Assembly (NCBI GenBank): GCA_902651635.1
Contig: CACRSC010000006.1
Location: 215,151 to 266,779, forward strand
Reading direction: 5' to 3'
DNA from: Mastigamoeba balamuthi
Taxonomy: Eukaryota > Evosea > Mastigamoebida > Mastigamoebidae
DNA: 51,629 nt
The notes under the pieces were generated by a model. That model was not told the origin of the DNA. It searched no databases and was given only the letters and a program-made list of their open reading frames with translations. Made by a program: the position numbers and the translations under genes. Each line of letters starts with the position of its first letter. Position 1 is the stretch's first letter. Positions 11,187 through 23,299 of this stretch are shown here, piece after piece.

Positions 11187-12865
11187 ATGCCGAATCTCTT
11201 CACACCGTGCATCGCATTGGGCCTTGTTGCCTGTGTGGGTGCGTGTCCCGCACGGGAGTGCCAGTGTCAATCTTGGGGGGTCACTCACGGGTGGTCTCTC
11301 TCGCAGTGGCTTCCGTGCGTGCCGGGGTGCCGCATGACCTCCGCACTACGGCCGGGTGCACTGGGGTCCCGACCACGCTCAACGGCGACGTGTGGGCTGT
11401 GGGTGTCAACTACGCGCAGCACAGCTGGTCCTCGGGCTGGATGACCGACTTCTGTACCTTCGCTTATCCGCTCCCCAGCTGCGCAGTGTTGCCCCCCTCT
11501 GACGTCATAATCCACAGTCGACAACGATTGGAACAAGTGGGACACCGTGCTCGCCGCTGCCAAGAAGGAGCTGGCCGAGATGAAGAGCAAGGGGGCGCGC
11601 GTCGTGCGCTGGTGGGTGTTCGCCAGGAGCGACGTCATCCCGGACTCGTGCTGGAGCGGCGCCAAGTTTGCCAAGCTGCCCGACAAGTTCGTCGACCACG
11701 TCGAGGAGGCCGTCAACTACGCCAAGAGGTGCACCCGCCCCGACTCCGCTCGACTTCGGTTCGCCTCAACCGACGTTACTCACCGGCTGTGTGGTTCTCG
11801 CACGTCAGCATCGGGCTGCTGGTGTACCCCGCGCTGATGAGCTTCGACTGGGGCAAGGGCACCCATCTGCACCCCGAGATCATCAACGACACCGCTGCCA
11901 GGCAGTCTTGGATCGACAACGCCATCACCCCCATTGTCGACCGTCTGAAGAGCAACCCCGGCGTGTTCGCGTGGGACCTCTGGAACGAGCCCGAGTGGAT
12001 CGTCTCCTCCGCAGACGGCGGCGAGCCCTGCAGTGAGGGCTGCTCGTCGTTCAAGCTGGCCGACATGAAGGCCCTGATCAACGGCATCCTCTCGGTGATG
12101 CGCGCCAAGGGCGTCCAGCAGCCCGTGTCGCTGGGCAGCGCGAGCCTCAAGTTCCTGACGCAGAAGAAGCTCTGGAACGACCTCGCCCTCGACTTCTGGG
12201 ACTTCCACTGGTACTCGTGGGCGACGCAGTACTTCAACCCGCTGCTTTCCAAGGCGTCCGAGGCCATCAGCCCCTCCAAGCCCGTCATCATCGGCGAGAT
12301 CATGGCGGACCCCTCGCAGGACAGCGTGCTGGCCAGTGCGGCCAACACGTGGTGCGACGGGCAGGTCTGCACGGACCACGGGCGCCTGATCAAGAAGCTG
12401 GCGCAGCTGGGGTACTCTGGGTACATGCCCTGGTCGTGGACCGACTCCAACTCGCTCGCGGAGTCGCACATCGCGAGCCACTTCATCGAGTTCGCCTCCG
12501 TCTGCCCTGCGACGGCGGCCTCGTCCTCGGCGCACTCGTCGGGCGCGGAGCCGACCCACTCGTCGAGCGCGAAGCCCGCTCACTCGTCGAGTGCCGAGCC
12601 GGCCCACTCGTCGACCCCTGCGACGGCGGCCAGCTCGTCGTCGTCGGGCGCCGCAGAGCCGTCGAGCACGCACCCGGCGCACTCTGCAAGCAGCAACACC
12701 CCCGCACATTCGTCCAGCGCGTCGAAGCCCGTGCCCACGTCTCCCTCGTCCGACCCGATCGCAGTGGACTCGTCCGACGACCACAGCGCCAAGGCGGCTG
12801 CGCCGGGCGTCACTGTGGGGATCAGCTGTGCGGCTGTTACGATTGCCTACGCACTTTGCCACTGA
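11187..12865 (+). CDS. Secreted GH5-type glycoside hydrolase (cellulase/mannanase-like) with Ser/His/Pro-rich tail
   Basis: Exons 11187-11238, 11307-11453, 11518-11728, 11809-12865; 488 aa. The donor of intron 1 is ambiguous between two in-frame sites (11233 or 11239). The N-terminus is a signal peptide (LFTPCIALGLVA). The TIM-barrel part carries GH5-like features: WWVFAR, AWDLWNEPEW with the acid/base Glu at about residue 197, FHWYSW, and the probable nucleophile in VIIGEIMAD (about E300). From about residue 385 the protein becomes a linker of repeated AHSSSAEPAHSS-like units, probably O-glycosylated, and ends in a hydrophobic segment (GVTVGISCAAVTIAYALCH), which suggests membrane or GPI anchoring. 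The substrate, cellulose or mannan, cannot be decided from sequence. Confidence 0.88.
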
Positions 12866-13161
12866 AGGAAGTAATGGAGAACCAGTCCTCTTTGTTCGGC
12901 GATTTCGTATCTGTCTGTCAATGATGCACCCGAGACAGCACCGGGGAGCTGCAATGTCGAGACCCATTGGACGCGCGGACTACGGGGGTGCCCGCGAGGC
13001 CCTTAGGGACACAAACACAACATAAAGGAACAAGAGAAATCGGAGTGCTGCCGGCACTTGCACACTACTGTTGGTGTAACAGTTTGGGTACAAATAATCA
13101 ACCTATGGTTCTCTGCTTTCTGTGACTCAACTCAGGGACCACACAGGGACGGGGATGAGGC

Positions 13162-13729
13162 CTAGAGGTAGGGGCGAATGGTGAGGGAGTACGCCGTCTC
13201 GATTTGCGAGGCAGTGAACCCGAGGTGCTTCGCAAGCACAATCCTCCGCTGGCGCGCGTACGGCCTGTCCTCGCCGCTCTCTGTGTCCGAGGGGTAATCC
13301 CCAGGCACGTCCTGGCCGTACCACCGCAGCAGCTCCCTGCTGCGCTCCCTGTTCCAGGTGTTTGTCCCGCCTGTCGGGAGCCTCTCGTTTTCCGCGATGA
13401 CGAGCTCGGCCAGGGAGCCCGGGAAAGCGATGTGCCCATCCTTGCTCGGCAGCATCCCGTCGGAGCGCGGGACCTGTGTGACCGGGTCGCTCGGGCGGGC
13501 GTTGGAGTTCGCCGTGCGGCTGGTTCTGCTCATATAGAAGGGTAAGTTAGTTAGACTTATGGTGGGAGGCTGGCAGAACTCACAAGATATCAAGCTTTGT
13601 GCTAATGGGGCTCAGCTGCCTCTTGACGGAGGTGTCGACGATCTCGGCAAGTGCACGCACGATCGCTGCCGGAAGGCCCGCGTCATGAGCGATGCGGTCC
13701 ACGTCGAGCGGCTTGCTCTCCTTGCTCAT
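13162..13729 (-). CDS. Hypothetical 169-aa protein
   Basis: Not recognised. Two exons, 13729-13584 and 13525-13162, joined by a 57-bp intron (donor gtgagt) that keeps the frame. The first exon encodes a predicted helical segment (DVDRIAHDAGLPAAIVRALAEIV). The second is polar and Ser/Pro/Arg rich, then charged helices (RERSRELLRWYGQDVP, RQRRIVLAKHLGFTASQIE). No signal peptide, membrane segment or catalytic motif is visible. Its helical charged ends look like a small soluble, perhaps adaptor-like, protein. The intron and steady codon quality support a real gene. Confidence 0.6.
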
Positions 13730-14535
13730 TTTCGTGTTCAATGTTGGTTGGCGCCAAAATGTCCAAATGACTCTTAATTAGTATCTCTGTTCAGATTCTG
13801 TCTGCTGATTCTGTCCTCCCTTTCTCAGCTTCTCAGAACCTGGCCAACTTGGAGGCCTCGAAGTTCCCGCACCGCATGACCTGCATGGCAGTTCAGTGAT
13901 CGTCTAACTCACGACCGCCAAGTGCTGGTCTGGAGGTTTGTGTGCCCAGTAAGATATCCCTAACTGCCCGACAGGGAGCAGAGCTGTTGCGGTAGGAAAT
14001 CATGATGTGGCAGCGAGTCATTCCTCCATTGATCGGAAATAACCCCCTCTCTGGGGTTACGTGGCACCACATCAACAGTCCTACCGGCGACAACTCTGAC
14101 AGGGAGTGGCTCGTCATGGCGTACGTGGGTCAGGCAGTGTTCGCCCTTGGAACTCCCCTGAAAATGGCCAGGTGGTTCTCCGCCCCGAAAGGCTTCACTT
14201 CATGTACACGTGCTCGGCAGGCTGTCATCAGCTGCCATCTGCAGCGCATACACAGGTTGTACCCACCCTGAAGCCACTCACTAAGACTGCGAGTCCGCTG
14301 TTTGGTGGCCTCCTTGTGTGGAACTGTTCGTTAAGGCGCGGATGGCCTTTCGCTTCATTGATAATCTCCGGGTTTGAAAGTCAGAGCTTCCCCTGTGCGC
14401 AGTATTTTGCCAGATCCCGCATGTCTGTCGCCACGAGAGCTCCTTTCACTCGCTGGGGATGTGCACTGCATCCAAGAGCGCAGAACACGAGCACTTGAGC
14501 CATCCCCGTAGCAAGACTAATTACCTAGTATGGGG
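13730..14535. other. Intergenic, no gene seen
   Basis: 806 bp with moderate GC content. Open frames at 14002-14271 and 14106-14498 (plus) lack family resemblance or consistent introns. It probably contains the 5' region of the 169-aa gene and the 3' end of the DENN gene. Confidence 0.45.
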
Positions 14536-17500
14536 TCAGGAGGAAAAGAAGCCCGGGCTGGTCGTCACCCGCTGGGGAGCATCCATTCCGCCATCAGAGA
14601 ACCGTGAGCAGCTTGTGATGATTCGAAGCTTCCCCTTTGCCTCGGCTTCAAACCTGCTGAGCCACTGCTCCAAGTCTTCCGAGTGCATGAACCCTGCTCC
14701 GACGACATCCGTGTGAACAACAGCGCAGATGCAAGTCGGCCTCACCAATGAAGAAGTAGTCGTCCCTCCCCGATTGGATGCTCTTGATTATGCTCTGGCA
14801 CCCGGGCAGATAGTACTTGTCGTCAACCCACAGGACGACGGTCTTGGCAGCCTCCATCTTCGGATCGAACACCAACGGAGTGCCACTCTGAGCGCGGTCG
14901 TGAAACCGCGATTTCGGGTGCTTGCGTGTGTGTGGCCAGGTTGTACCGTGTGCTGCGAGGACTCTGCGAGCATCAGGAGCTTCTTCTTCATGTCCTCGGG
15001 GAGGTTATTGCGCTCGACCTCCTTGGTGATGAACTTGGAACGGAAATCCGATGATGCGAGCCCCTCCATGTCGGATACTCGGGGAGCCACGGGTCACTCA
15101 GTGGCAGATGGCGCAGTAGTGGGCGGACTCACGAATAGAGGCCAGAGTAGAGAACGTGATGGCCACCTCTTGTGCTGCGCGATCCCTCTTTTCCTGTTCC
15201 GACGCTGTCTCACACAGCTCCACGCACGTGAAAGCAGGCCTCCCGTAGAGGTCCCGCAGCGCTGCGTCCACGCTCACTTGAGCAGGATGTGAGACGGAGC
15301 CCTGTGGTGTGCGTTTACTGACTCCAGTAGAGCGTCTTCCAGAAGTCGTCCCTCGTCCAAATCTCCTCAAAGCGCAGCGGAGACGACAGGTCGACGTTGC
15401 TGTACATGCCTCCCGACGCCATCGACACCCGCTTGGCGATCCTCAAGCACGAGGCGACCGCAGCCATGTCCTGTCCGGACTTGGTCAGGCAGCGCAAGGA
15501 GGCTCTGTTCGCACGTTGCACTTCGTGGACTCGCGGACAATGTGGATGAGCACCGTTGCCAGTATCCAGAAGGTTTCCGACGACACCCGCAACACCTGCT
15601 GTGTCTGTTAGATCCGGGTTCCGTCTCGTGTGCGCTCTGGCATTCTCTGAGTGGCGCTGTGTGAAGCTCAACAGGAAGTCCGAGCGCCCTCGAGCAGTCC
15701 CCATGTCGCTCATCAGCTCCTCCATCTCCTGTGCCGTTATCGCCTGCGGACCATCGAAAATGGCGTCGATTCCGGCCGGGGCTGCCTTCCTCTCAAGCGT
15801 TCTCTGGGGCTGCAGTTCGTCTGGCAGCGTCTTCCTCTCGAGGTAGTTGCTCCTCGGCTGTGGGGTTGCTGAGGATATGTGGGATCGTGGAGTGCGGGCT
15901 GTGAGCGAGCCTTGAATGCACGTGATTTCTGTGTAACCTGAGGCTCCTGCGGAGGAGGAGGAGGGGAGGGCGCAGCAGCCTCGGGCGCAAGCGGGTCAGC
16001 ACTCAGATTGCTCTCGATTTCCCTCTCAGGGGGCCCGTTGGCAATCTGCCGCGCGAGCTCCGTCAGTGGCGTCTCCCAGCAGCGCAGCTCGATTGCGTCA
16101 TCGAAGAAGTTCCTCGACGGCCACGCCTGCTGGCACAAGAACATCGTGAACCACTGCGCCCTCGTCCCTGCCGACACCACGAGCTCCAAAAACGGCTGTC
16201 GATCGTATGTCAAAAGGGATGACACCAACACGAATTGGTACATCCGGGTTCGACTGCAGGAACCCGTGAGCGTCGAACTTGACCTCGGGCTTGTCGAACA
16301 GACGCAGGTACAGCACGTGCCTGCGGTAGTCGCGGAACAGGGAGGCGAAGAACTTGACGAACGCCGCTCGGACGGCCCAGTCAAAGTCCGGGCGTGTCCC
16401 CGGCGCCTCCGGGAGGCCCCCGGGCCACTCGGTCGAGTCCCAGTCGACGTTCCAGGCCGAGTGGAGGTCCCCCAGCAGCGCCGACTCCTCTCTCGGGGGG
16501 AACGGTGGTGCTGGTGCGTAGCCATGAGCGGTCACGTTGTTGGTGTCGATGTCGACGATGACTGCCTCAGGCTCGGACGCGAGGCAGGACCGCGTGATCA
16601 GGTCGCGATGCAGGCCCATGACAGCCCCCTGTGGCACCCCCAGCGCGTCGACATCGCCCGCGTGCAGAACGGGGATGTAGGGCAGCGCCCAGCGGAACGG
16701 GTACATGAGCCCAGTGATGGCCTCGGTCACGACCATCAGCAGAGACAGCGAACTCGACACGAACACGACCTTGCGCTCGAGCAGCAGGCATCTCACCAGC
16801 GACACGATACGCGCGGGCCCCAGGACTCCGAACACCGTCCGCAGGGGCGCCTCGAGCAGCGGGAGGTCCCCGATCGCCGGGAGCCACAGAGGAGGCAGCT
16901 TGGCGGCCCCGATGGTGACCGAGACCGCGTCCCCGCCCGGGACAGGCGCGGGGACCCCGCGGAGGAGGTGCGCGGCCATGAGCTCTGGCGCGACGCCCTC
17001 TGGCGCGGTGCAGCGCTTGTGCAGCTGCCGGAGCCAAGCGCGGCAGAACCTGAGGTGGAAGTGGCGCGTGGCCACGACGATCGCCACCGGTGCGAACACG
17101 TGCTGCGTGTCGGCGACGACGAGGCCGTACTTCTGCGAGAGCAGCGCCACTTTCCGCGGGTCGACAATCTCGCTGAACGTGAGGCACGTGTAGTACTCGC
17201 TGGGAGGGCAGGGGCGGCCTCAGCGTTGCTCGTCTGGGCGGGCCAGGCAGAGTGAGGCGCGCGCACCGATCGCACGTCTCGTAGTCGACGGTCATGAACG
17301 TGAAGACCTTCGCCTGCTGGGGCATCTTGGTCATGCGGATTCCAAAGGGGAAGCAGAACTGGAGGGGTGAGAGTCAGTTGTCTGTCAGCGTTCTTTGCCG
17401 GCTCTTGGTGGCCCCCGATGGAGGGGCAGCACTCACTCTCCACATGTTGGGGAACAGCGCCTTGGACGACGAGGGCGTCGACGTGCGGGGGCACCCGCTG

Positions 17501-18454
17501 AACTCCAGAGCCCACAGGCTCAGCGGCGCGGGCTGCCCCTGCGACAGCTTCCTGGGCCCCTGCGCCCTCCCCTGCGGGGACTCGGTCCCCAGCCTCGGCG
17601 ACAGGCTCGGAGACTGCGGGGCGGAGTGCGGGGACGACGACGAGCGCGGCCTGGGGGGCGGAGGCGGCGGGGCTGCGAGCTCGAGCTCCTCGGTGACGCC
17701 CAGCACAGCGACGAGGTCCGCGGGGCTGTCAGGCTGCCCGCTGCCGCCCCGCGCTGCGCCCCAGACCAGGCAGGCGTTCCTGATCACCTGCCGCAGCGCC
17801 TTGTGCGACTGCAGCGTGTGCCCCTGCGCCTGCGCCTGCGCCTCCTCGTTCGCGGCTGCGACTCCCGGTCAGGAAGCCGCGGTCAGTTCGCAGGCGAAAA
17901 ATCTCGATAGTTCCTTGAGGGCGGAAAAAGGGCAGTTGCCCACCTGTGTTGCAGAGGCTCGAAGTGGACGGGACTGGCCTGACGTGTGGGACTGACGGAG
18001 AGGCCGCGGACTTGCGCAGGGCCAGGTGCAGCTGCTGCGAGTGGCCCGGGGGGCAGAGGCTTGCCAGCAGCGTGTCGTCGGCCAGCGTCACCGCCTCTGC
18101 AGGTGCCCGCTCGCTCACCACCTGCAGCGCGTACTCGCACGCGGCGTCGCTTCTCCCGACGTGCCGCCGCAGGAACGCCTCCTTGACAGCGCGCGCCGAG
18201 TGCGTCCGCTTGAACTGCGGTGCGGAGAACCGACGCGGGTGTGTTGGCGGACAAGGGGGGTCGGAGCGTGGCTCGTTCGGTTATGTCGGTTTTCCAGGGG
18301 GTGCGCGTGCCTTGAACACTTTGGAGATGAGCGGGTCGGAGGCGTCCTGGAAGTCGAGCTTGACGAACACGATCCCGGGGTCGGACACGTGCTGGCGCGG
18401 CCCCGGCGAGGTTGGCGGCGTCCCCTGCCCAACGAGATACTCGATTCGCTCCAT
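14536..18454 (-). CDS. DENN-domain protein with N-terminal Ras-association-like domain
   Basis: Probable Rab guanine-nucleotide exchange factor in membrane traffic. Eleven exons (minus): 18454-18320, 18214-17944, 17855-17437, 17358-17276, 17199-16242, 16195-15938, 15857-15323, 15276-15133, 15077-14947, 14887-14746, 14693-14536; 1077 aa, total length divisible by three. Residues ~25-135 look like a ubiquitin-fold RA domain (GIVFVKLDFQDAS, FKRTHSARAVKEAFLRRHVG). A Pro/Ser-rich linker follows, then uDENN (FCFPFGIRMTKMP, EYYTCLTFSEIVD), cDENN (HVFAPVAIVVATRHFHLRFC, LLLERKVVFVSSSLSLL, FRWALPYIPVLH) and dDENN (RAQWFTMFLCQQ). The C-terminal ~350 residues are helical and unassigned. A stretch around 15490-15650 may hide another intron whose length is a multiple of three. 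The RA-DENN pairing suggests Ras-to-Rab coupling (inference). Confidence 0.87.
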
Positions 18455-18511
18455 CCGTGCGAAATGCTATCGTTTCAAATTTAAAAGTGCGGATTCGGTT
18501 CGGGATCATGC

Positions 18512-18530
18512 AATATCTCGGAAATCGGGA
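18512..18530 (-). promoter_or_regulatory. Candidate upstream element of the DENN gene
   Basis: On the minus strand it reads TCCCGATTTCCGAGATATT, 58-76 bp before the DENN start and inside the 123-bp gap after the upstream channel gene's stop. It shares GATTTCCG and GATAT halves with elements near 4499, 42177 and 46143. Confidence 0.3.
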
Positions 18531-18577
18531 ATGAACAGTCTTTTGGAACCGGGGGTGCGTTGTGCTCCTTCGCTTGC

Positions 18578-21500
18578 CTAGTCCAGTAGGTTGCGGTTGC
18601 TTGCGGAACCGTTGGGCTCTGAGGGCCTCCGGGAATGATGTGGGGCACGCCTGGAGGTCGTCGGAGACATCGGCGTCTCGAACGCCTGCGCCGGCGGCGT
18701 GGTGCTGCACCGCTCCGGAGGCAGCACGGCCCTGGAAACGGCCATCCACAGGGGCTGCTGCCGCGCTTGGTCCCTGTGCTGCAGCACAAAGAGCTTGTCG
18801 CTGGGGTGGAGCGGCGTCGTCTTGGGCGGGTTGGTGTACACGTACGGCTCAACGCTCTCGCTCGATCCCGTATCCCTCAGCAGCCCGACAGGTATCCTCC
18901 CCTCGTGGAGCAGCCGGTCGAACAGGTCGCCGTATGTTGGGCACTGAAATCCAAGCTTGAGCACTGTGGCCAGGGAGGGCCAGGGAGATGCGCACGAAAG
19001 GGTCGGGAAGCGGAATCTGGTCGAGGTAGCACGCGTCAGCGTAGGGGATAGGGTCCAGCAGCTGCTCCACGACGCCGATGATGTAGTCGTTGAAGTACGA
19101 CTGCGCAAGGAGGCTGTCGAGCACCGAGATGGAGAGAAGCCTGCCCGACGCGTAGCCAGGCATGAACGCCAGCCCGTAGTGCTCGACAAACTTCTCCGTG
19201 AGCTGCGCGGGGCGGAAGAACTTGGCGTTGGACATCGTCGTGAGGTCCACGATGACCCTCTCGGTGACCGCGGGGCAGTTGAGCTGTATGTTGTAGTACG
19301 CCAGCACCGTGTCCGTGTCCGCGATGAGGTCCGTGTCCTCGGACTCGCCGGCCCTCGGCGACGGTGTGGAGAGAAGGACAATGTGCCTGGCCTGCTGGAT
19401 GCCCGCCCTAACCATGTCCGAGTACACCACCGAGGACCCGAGGACAATGAACAGGTCTGGGATGAACGACAGCTGCGACCACTCGTGCTCGTCGGGGCAC
19501 TTTCCGGTGAGGACCACGATCGGCATGGCTGCACAGACCAAGCTCGCCCTGATCTCCTCGAGAAGCAGGCGCATGTTCGCCATGCTCGAGGTGCAGACCA
19601 GCACGTGCCCCCCGGCTTGATAGAAGTCGTCGCGCAGTGCGTACTCGACTGGTCGGCGTTTCACTGCCTGGGAGTATGTCTCGCAGCGCTTGGAGGAGGG
19701 CGGCGCGGGAGAGCTGTGCGGGCCGCACGGGGCCATGCTGATCTGGAAGTCCGTGATCCGGGCGCCCATGACGCGCCTGCGGAGTTTACGCTCCCGCTGC
19801 TCGAGCGTTACCTCGTCCTTGACGTAAAGGAACTGCAGCTTGGCAACGTCTGTCTCATCCTGCGCGACCAGCAGCGCTACCTCATTGCCGGTGATCAGGT
19901 AGTCTCTCGGCGGGTTCACAGTCATCACGAGCTCGCTTCCCTTTTGTACAGTCAGGGCGAACAGCAGAACACCTTGTTGGTGGTACAAGGTCTGGGATGG
20001 CTGTGAGGACAGACGAATGTGGTTGTTTGTACCGTTACAGCCTCGTGGAAGGTCTTGTTGGCGAACAGCGGAGGGATCGGGCAGGGGTAGACCTCCTGGG
20101 ATGAGCCGAAATCTAAGAAATTGTCTTAGTCCAAGGGCGATAGGCTGCTAAGCCCACCGTATTCCATCATCCAGGGGTCGAGCTTTGATCCAGACAGTTT
20201 TCCCTTGGTCATGAAGATGTTACAGATGAGACTGTTGATGCCAGGGACAGCCAGAGAGCGTGACAGCAGTCTCTGATTATTATCGGGAGGGTTTAGCTGT
20301 CTAGAAACTGATTCGTGTGGTTATCCGTACATTTCTTATCTCCTCTAGGCAAATAACGTTCTCGACGCCGACGACATGGAGGTAGTTCTAGTCTGTGGTA
20401 AGGCAACGGTGATGTAGTTGTATGTTGCACCTTTGCCTCGATTGTATAGACACGGGCGCAGAGTCTTAAGTCCTTCCTGAACTTCTTAATTGACATGGCT
20501 CGCAGCATAGTTTCTAGTGAATACTGTGAGAATACTGTGTGCACTTGCGAAGAAGCACACCTTTGTCCCTTCCAACTATGTCCGCCTCCCCGTTCGGGCT
20601 AAGAAGAAACATGGCGTTTGCATTTCTCGCTCCAGCTCTTCTCAGATCGTCGTCTTTCTGCGAGGCATTGAGGGGACGAACTGACATTCCGTGTACGGAC
20701 CAGGCAACTTCCCATCAGCAAAGTGATATCCTGTTGATACTTGGTGCGATTTACAACTGCTTTGATTCCAGGTGTGGGCATATCTGGTGTCAGAATAACG
20801 CAGTGTGCTCTCTTTCTCATTGACCGATCCTGTTGGAATTGGGTAAGAACTCGTAGTGGCATTTTGAGATCAAACTGGGTGAAAAAGCTCGGCCAAGAAC
20901 GAAGACAGGTTTTCCGCAGTGATATGTCCTGAGACAATGACAAACCTCCCCTTTCTTTTGAATGTTCCGGCATACTCTGCACGATAGTGAGTCTTGCGGT
21001 AACCGTGAATCACGTACTGGGCTGCGAGGCAACCAAGTTGAGAATCTCCTGTGACTGCATGGGTACGACAATCAGGGTGATAAGGATCAACATCATCACG
21101 ACCACCCTTCCCGCCTCAGACTTGGGTGCATAGTCTCCGTATCCAACGGTCATTATCGTCTATCGGTGGCCTGTGTCAGTATGCACATTGGAAGGTGTTA
21201 CTGTACAATTATCATCAAGTACAATGCAGTGTGGAACTTGGACAAGTCGCCTTGCTCAGTGATGCAAATCAAGGAAGCACCACAAAACACCAAGGAGAAC
21301 ATGATGAGCAGCAACGCCAGCACTTGTTTGTAGAGCTCTGAGCCGAAAGATGTGAGACCATTTGGTGGTGTGCAGTCAGTACGAACGGTTTTTGAGGATG
21401 CGAAAGAAGTGGATGACGCGGACGAGCTGTATAAGCCTCACCACCCTCAGGAACGCGAACCCGTTCGTCTTGGTGGCCGCATAGAGCAGCGACGGCAGAA

Positions 21501-21982
21501 TCGAGGCGACGTCGATGAGGCCGAATATGGAGAACACATAGCGAAACCTGTTCTCTGACAGATACAGCCTCCAGCAGTAGTCCGCGAAGCTGCAGTATTC
21601 CCACGTCAGCGGGGTTTGCGGGAATTTGTTGCACTGCACCAGAATGCGGAGATGACATAGCCCGCAACTGCGTACGCGTACTTCTCGCCAGTGTACGTCT
21701 CTGCAACGAACAGGCCGCAAGCAACGAAGCTCGTCATGATCTGGGCGACGTCCTGTGCGTGCGCGAGGTTGTGAGGTGAATTGAAACTGGAGAGCTGGGG
21801 CTCTCTGGTACTGTGATGACACTGGCGGGGGTCTTGCGGTAGAACCAGTCGGCCGCGAGGTCTCTGCGGGACAGCGCCTCGTGCACGACCAGGGGCGCGC
21901 CCTCGCTGGTCTCCATGAACCCCGTGATCACGGTGTTGGGGCACCTCTCTCCGCCACTGCGGCACACGCTCTCGTTTTCCAT
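18578..21982 (-). CDS. Slo-family potassium channel, copy A
   Basis: Fourteen exons (minus): 21982-21812, 21752-21640, 21589-21387, 21337-21207, 21159-21018, 20976-20876, 20829-20701, 20657-20561, 20513-20431, 20387-20331, 20272-20158, 20112-20033, 19991-18996, 18943-18578; 927 aa. Six membrane segments: S1 (MTSFVACGLFVAE), S4 (FLRVVRLIQLVRVIHFFRIL), then filter TVGYGDY at residues ~210-216 and S6 (MMLILITLIVVPMQSQEIL). No hydrophobic S0 precedes S1. Two RCK gating-ring domains follow: RCK1 from RFVIVSGHITAENLSSFL, RCK2 from GGHVLVCTSS. The Slo hallmark RLLSISVLDSLLAQSYFN is present, but the preceding segment lacks an Asp cluster, so there is no classical calcium bowl. S0 and bowl loss recall Slo2-type channels; the gating ligand is unknown. 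It is a tandem paralog of the 24733-28143 gene. Confidence 0.95.
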
Positions 21983-23192
21983 CGCCCCCACAGGTGCAGT
22001 GGTTTTTAGAAAAGACCGTTGCTCGCTTATTTCCGATCTAGTCAGGATTTCCGAAAATCATCGATTTGACGCCCATAATCCCGGAGACTGCCAGGAAACG
22101 CGAGAGAAATTAGTTGTTGGGTGTGTGTCGTGGCCACAAGATTGTGGGACAGTTGTGTGGGACATCTTTACTAGTGGGGGTGGAAGGAAGTTGCATGAAA
22201 GGAGATTCGTCTTGGGTTCCATGAGATCAGGATTCTGTAGCTGCTGTGGGCTACGGGATCACGGGGTAGTGTCAATTTGTACTGCGCCCAAAATTGAGTC
22301 AATGTCTCAGTGAAGCACTATTGTCATGGCCAAACGAAGTGATTTTAGATCAGTGTGAGAAATCTGTCCACAACTCAGTTTAAACCAAAGGAGCAGAGGC
22401 TGGGGCTGGCTGAGGCAAACTGGCGTGGATGTCATACCTGGCCTGCTGCACAGAAGTTAGAGAAACTGTTTGCCATCCTGGACTGCATCTGGTACCTTGT
22501 AATTGACAATCAGAGGGTAACACATACCACATTTCACACCTTGACTAAAACACAAATTCGCCAACAAAATCCAGATTCCTGCAAAGAAATTTCATATCGT
22601 TGTATCCTAGTAGGGATAAATCCAATTCCACAGTTTCGTCTCATTCAGACAAGAACTTTTTCCGCAGGAAAGAGTGGTGTCATTTTTTGCATGCATTTAC
22701 ATTACAGAGGGCAATTTCTACATTATATATTTGTTTCAGGTATTGGAGTTCTGCATTTCTTGGTTCATGGGAATGAATGGATGTTAAAGAGCTTGGATTT
22801 TGGGGCCGAAGCAAATGGTAAAGTTAAGATTAAATTCCAATTGAAAAATGATGTATGAGAAATACCATATAGAGGTTTTTTGCAGAATGAGGTTCATAAT
22901 AGAGAACAGAATGACGTAATTGATATGTTACTGATTAGCTTATCTCATATTCTGCTTCTGTTTCACAGGGAAAAAAGTAGGGCTCTGACTGACTGTTGCA
23001 AAGTTTGAGGTGTTATGTAACTTCATGCAAATGTAGTAACTAAATGATCACTCTCTCCGAAAAATACTGTATCATTGCATAATTGGATTATGTTTGCAAA
23101 TAACAGTTCAAATTCTTCCATAGATAGGGGTGGGACAGAAAGAGTGGGGCATAATCTGCTGAAAAATAGTAGTATCATTTATTATGTTACTA
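21983..23192. other. AT-rich intergenic stretch
   Basis: About 1.2 kb, visibly more AT-rich than the coding segments. It holds the copy A promoter region at its left end. A 167-codon frame (22355-22858, plus) shows no recognisable domain and AT-driven codons. It could be decayed mobile DNA like its neighbour, but I found no terminal repeats for it. Confidence 0.5.
22029..22060 (-). promoter_or_regulatory. Candidate upstream element of channel copy A
   Basis: The plus strand shows ATTTCCGATC and, 14 bp on, GGATTTCCGAAAATC, located 47-78 bp upstream of the copy A start at 21982. It has two TTTCCG cores but no clear GATAT partner, so it matches the recurrent element only partly. Confidence 0.22.
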
Positions 23193-23211
23193 CAGTCATG
23201 GGCATAATTGA
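23193..23211. repeat. Left terminal inverted repeat of the Tc1/mariner element
   Basis: 19 bp, matching the complement of 24427-24445 at 18 positions. A weaker match (ACCAC) continues inward. It is preceded by TA at 23191-23192. Confidence 0.9.
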
Positions 23212-23299
23212 TGAACCACACCCACCCCAAAATATCTCGCCCAAAAATAGACACACGAGACAATTGAGAGTGTGACTGTACAAACAACCTTCTGGGCAT

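Noticed and set aside
22355-22858. 167-codon plus-strand frame in the AT-rich stretch
   Set aside because: No domain, no introns and AT-driven codon use; described as intergenic instead.
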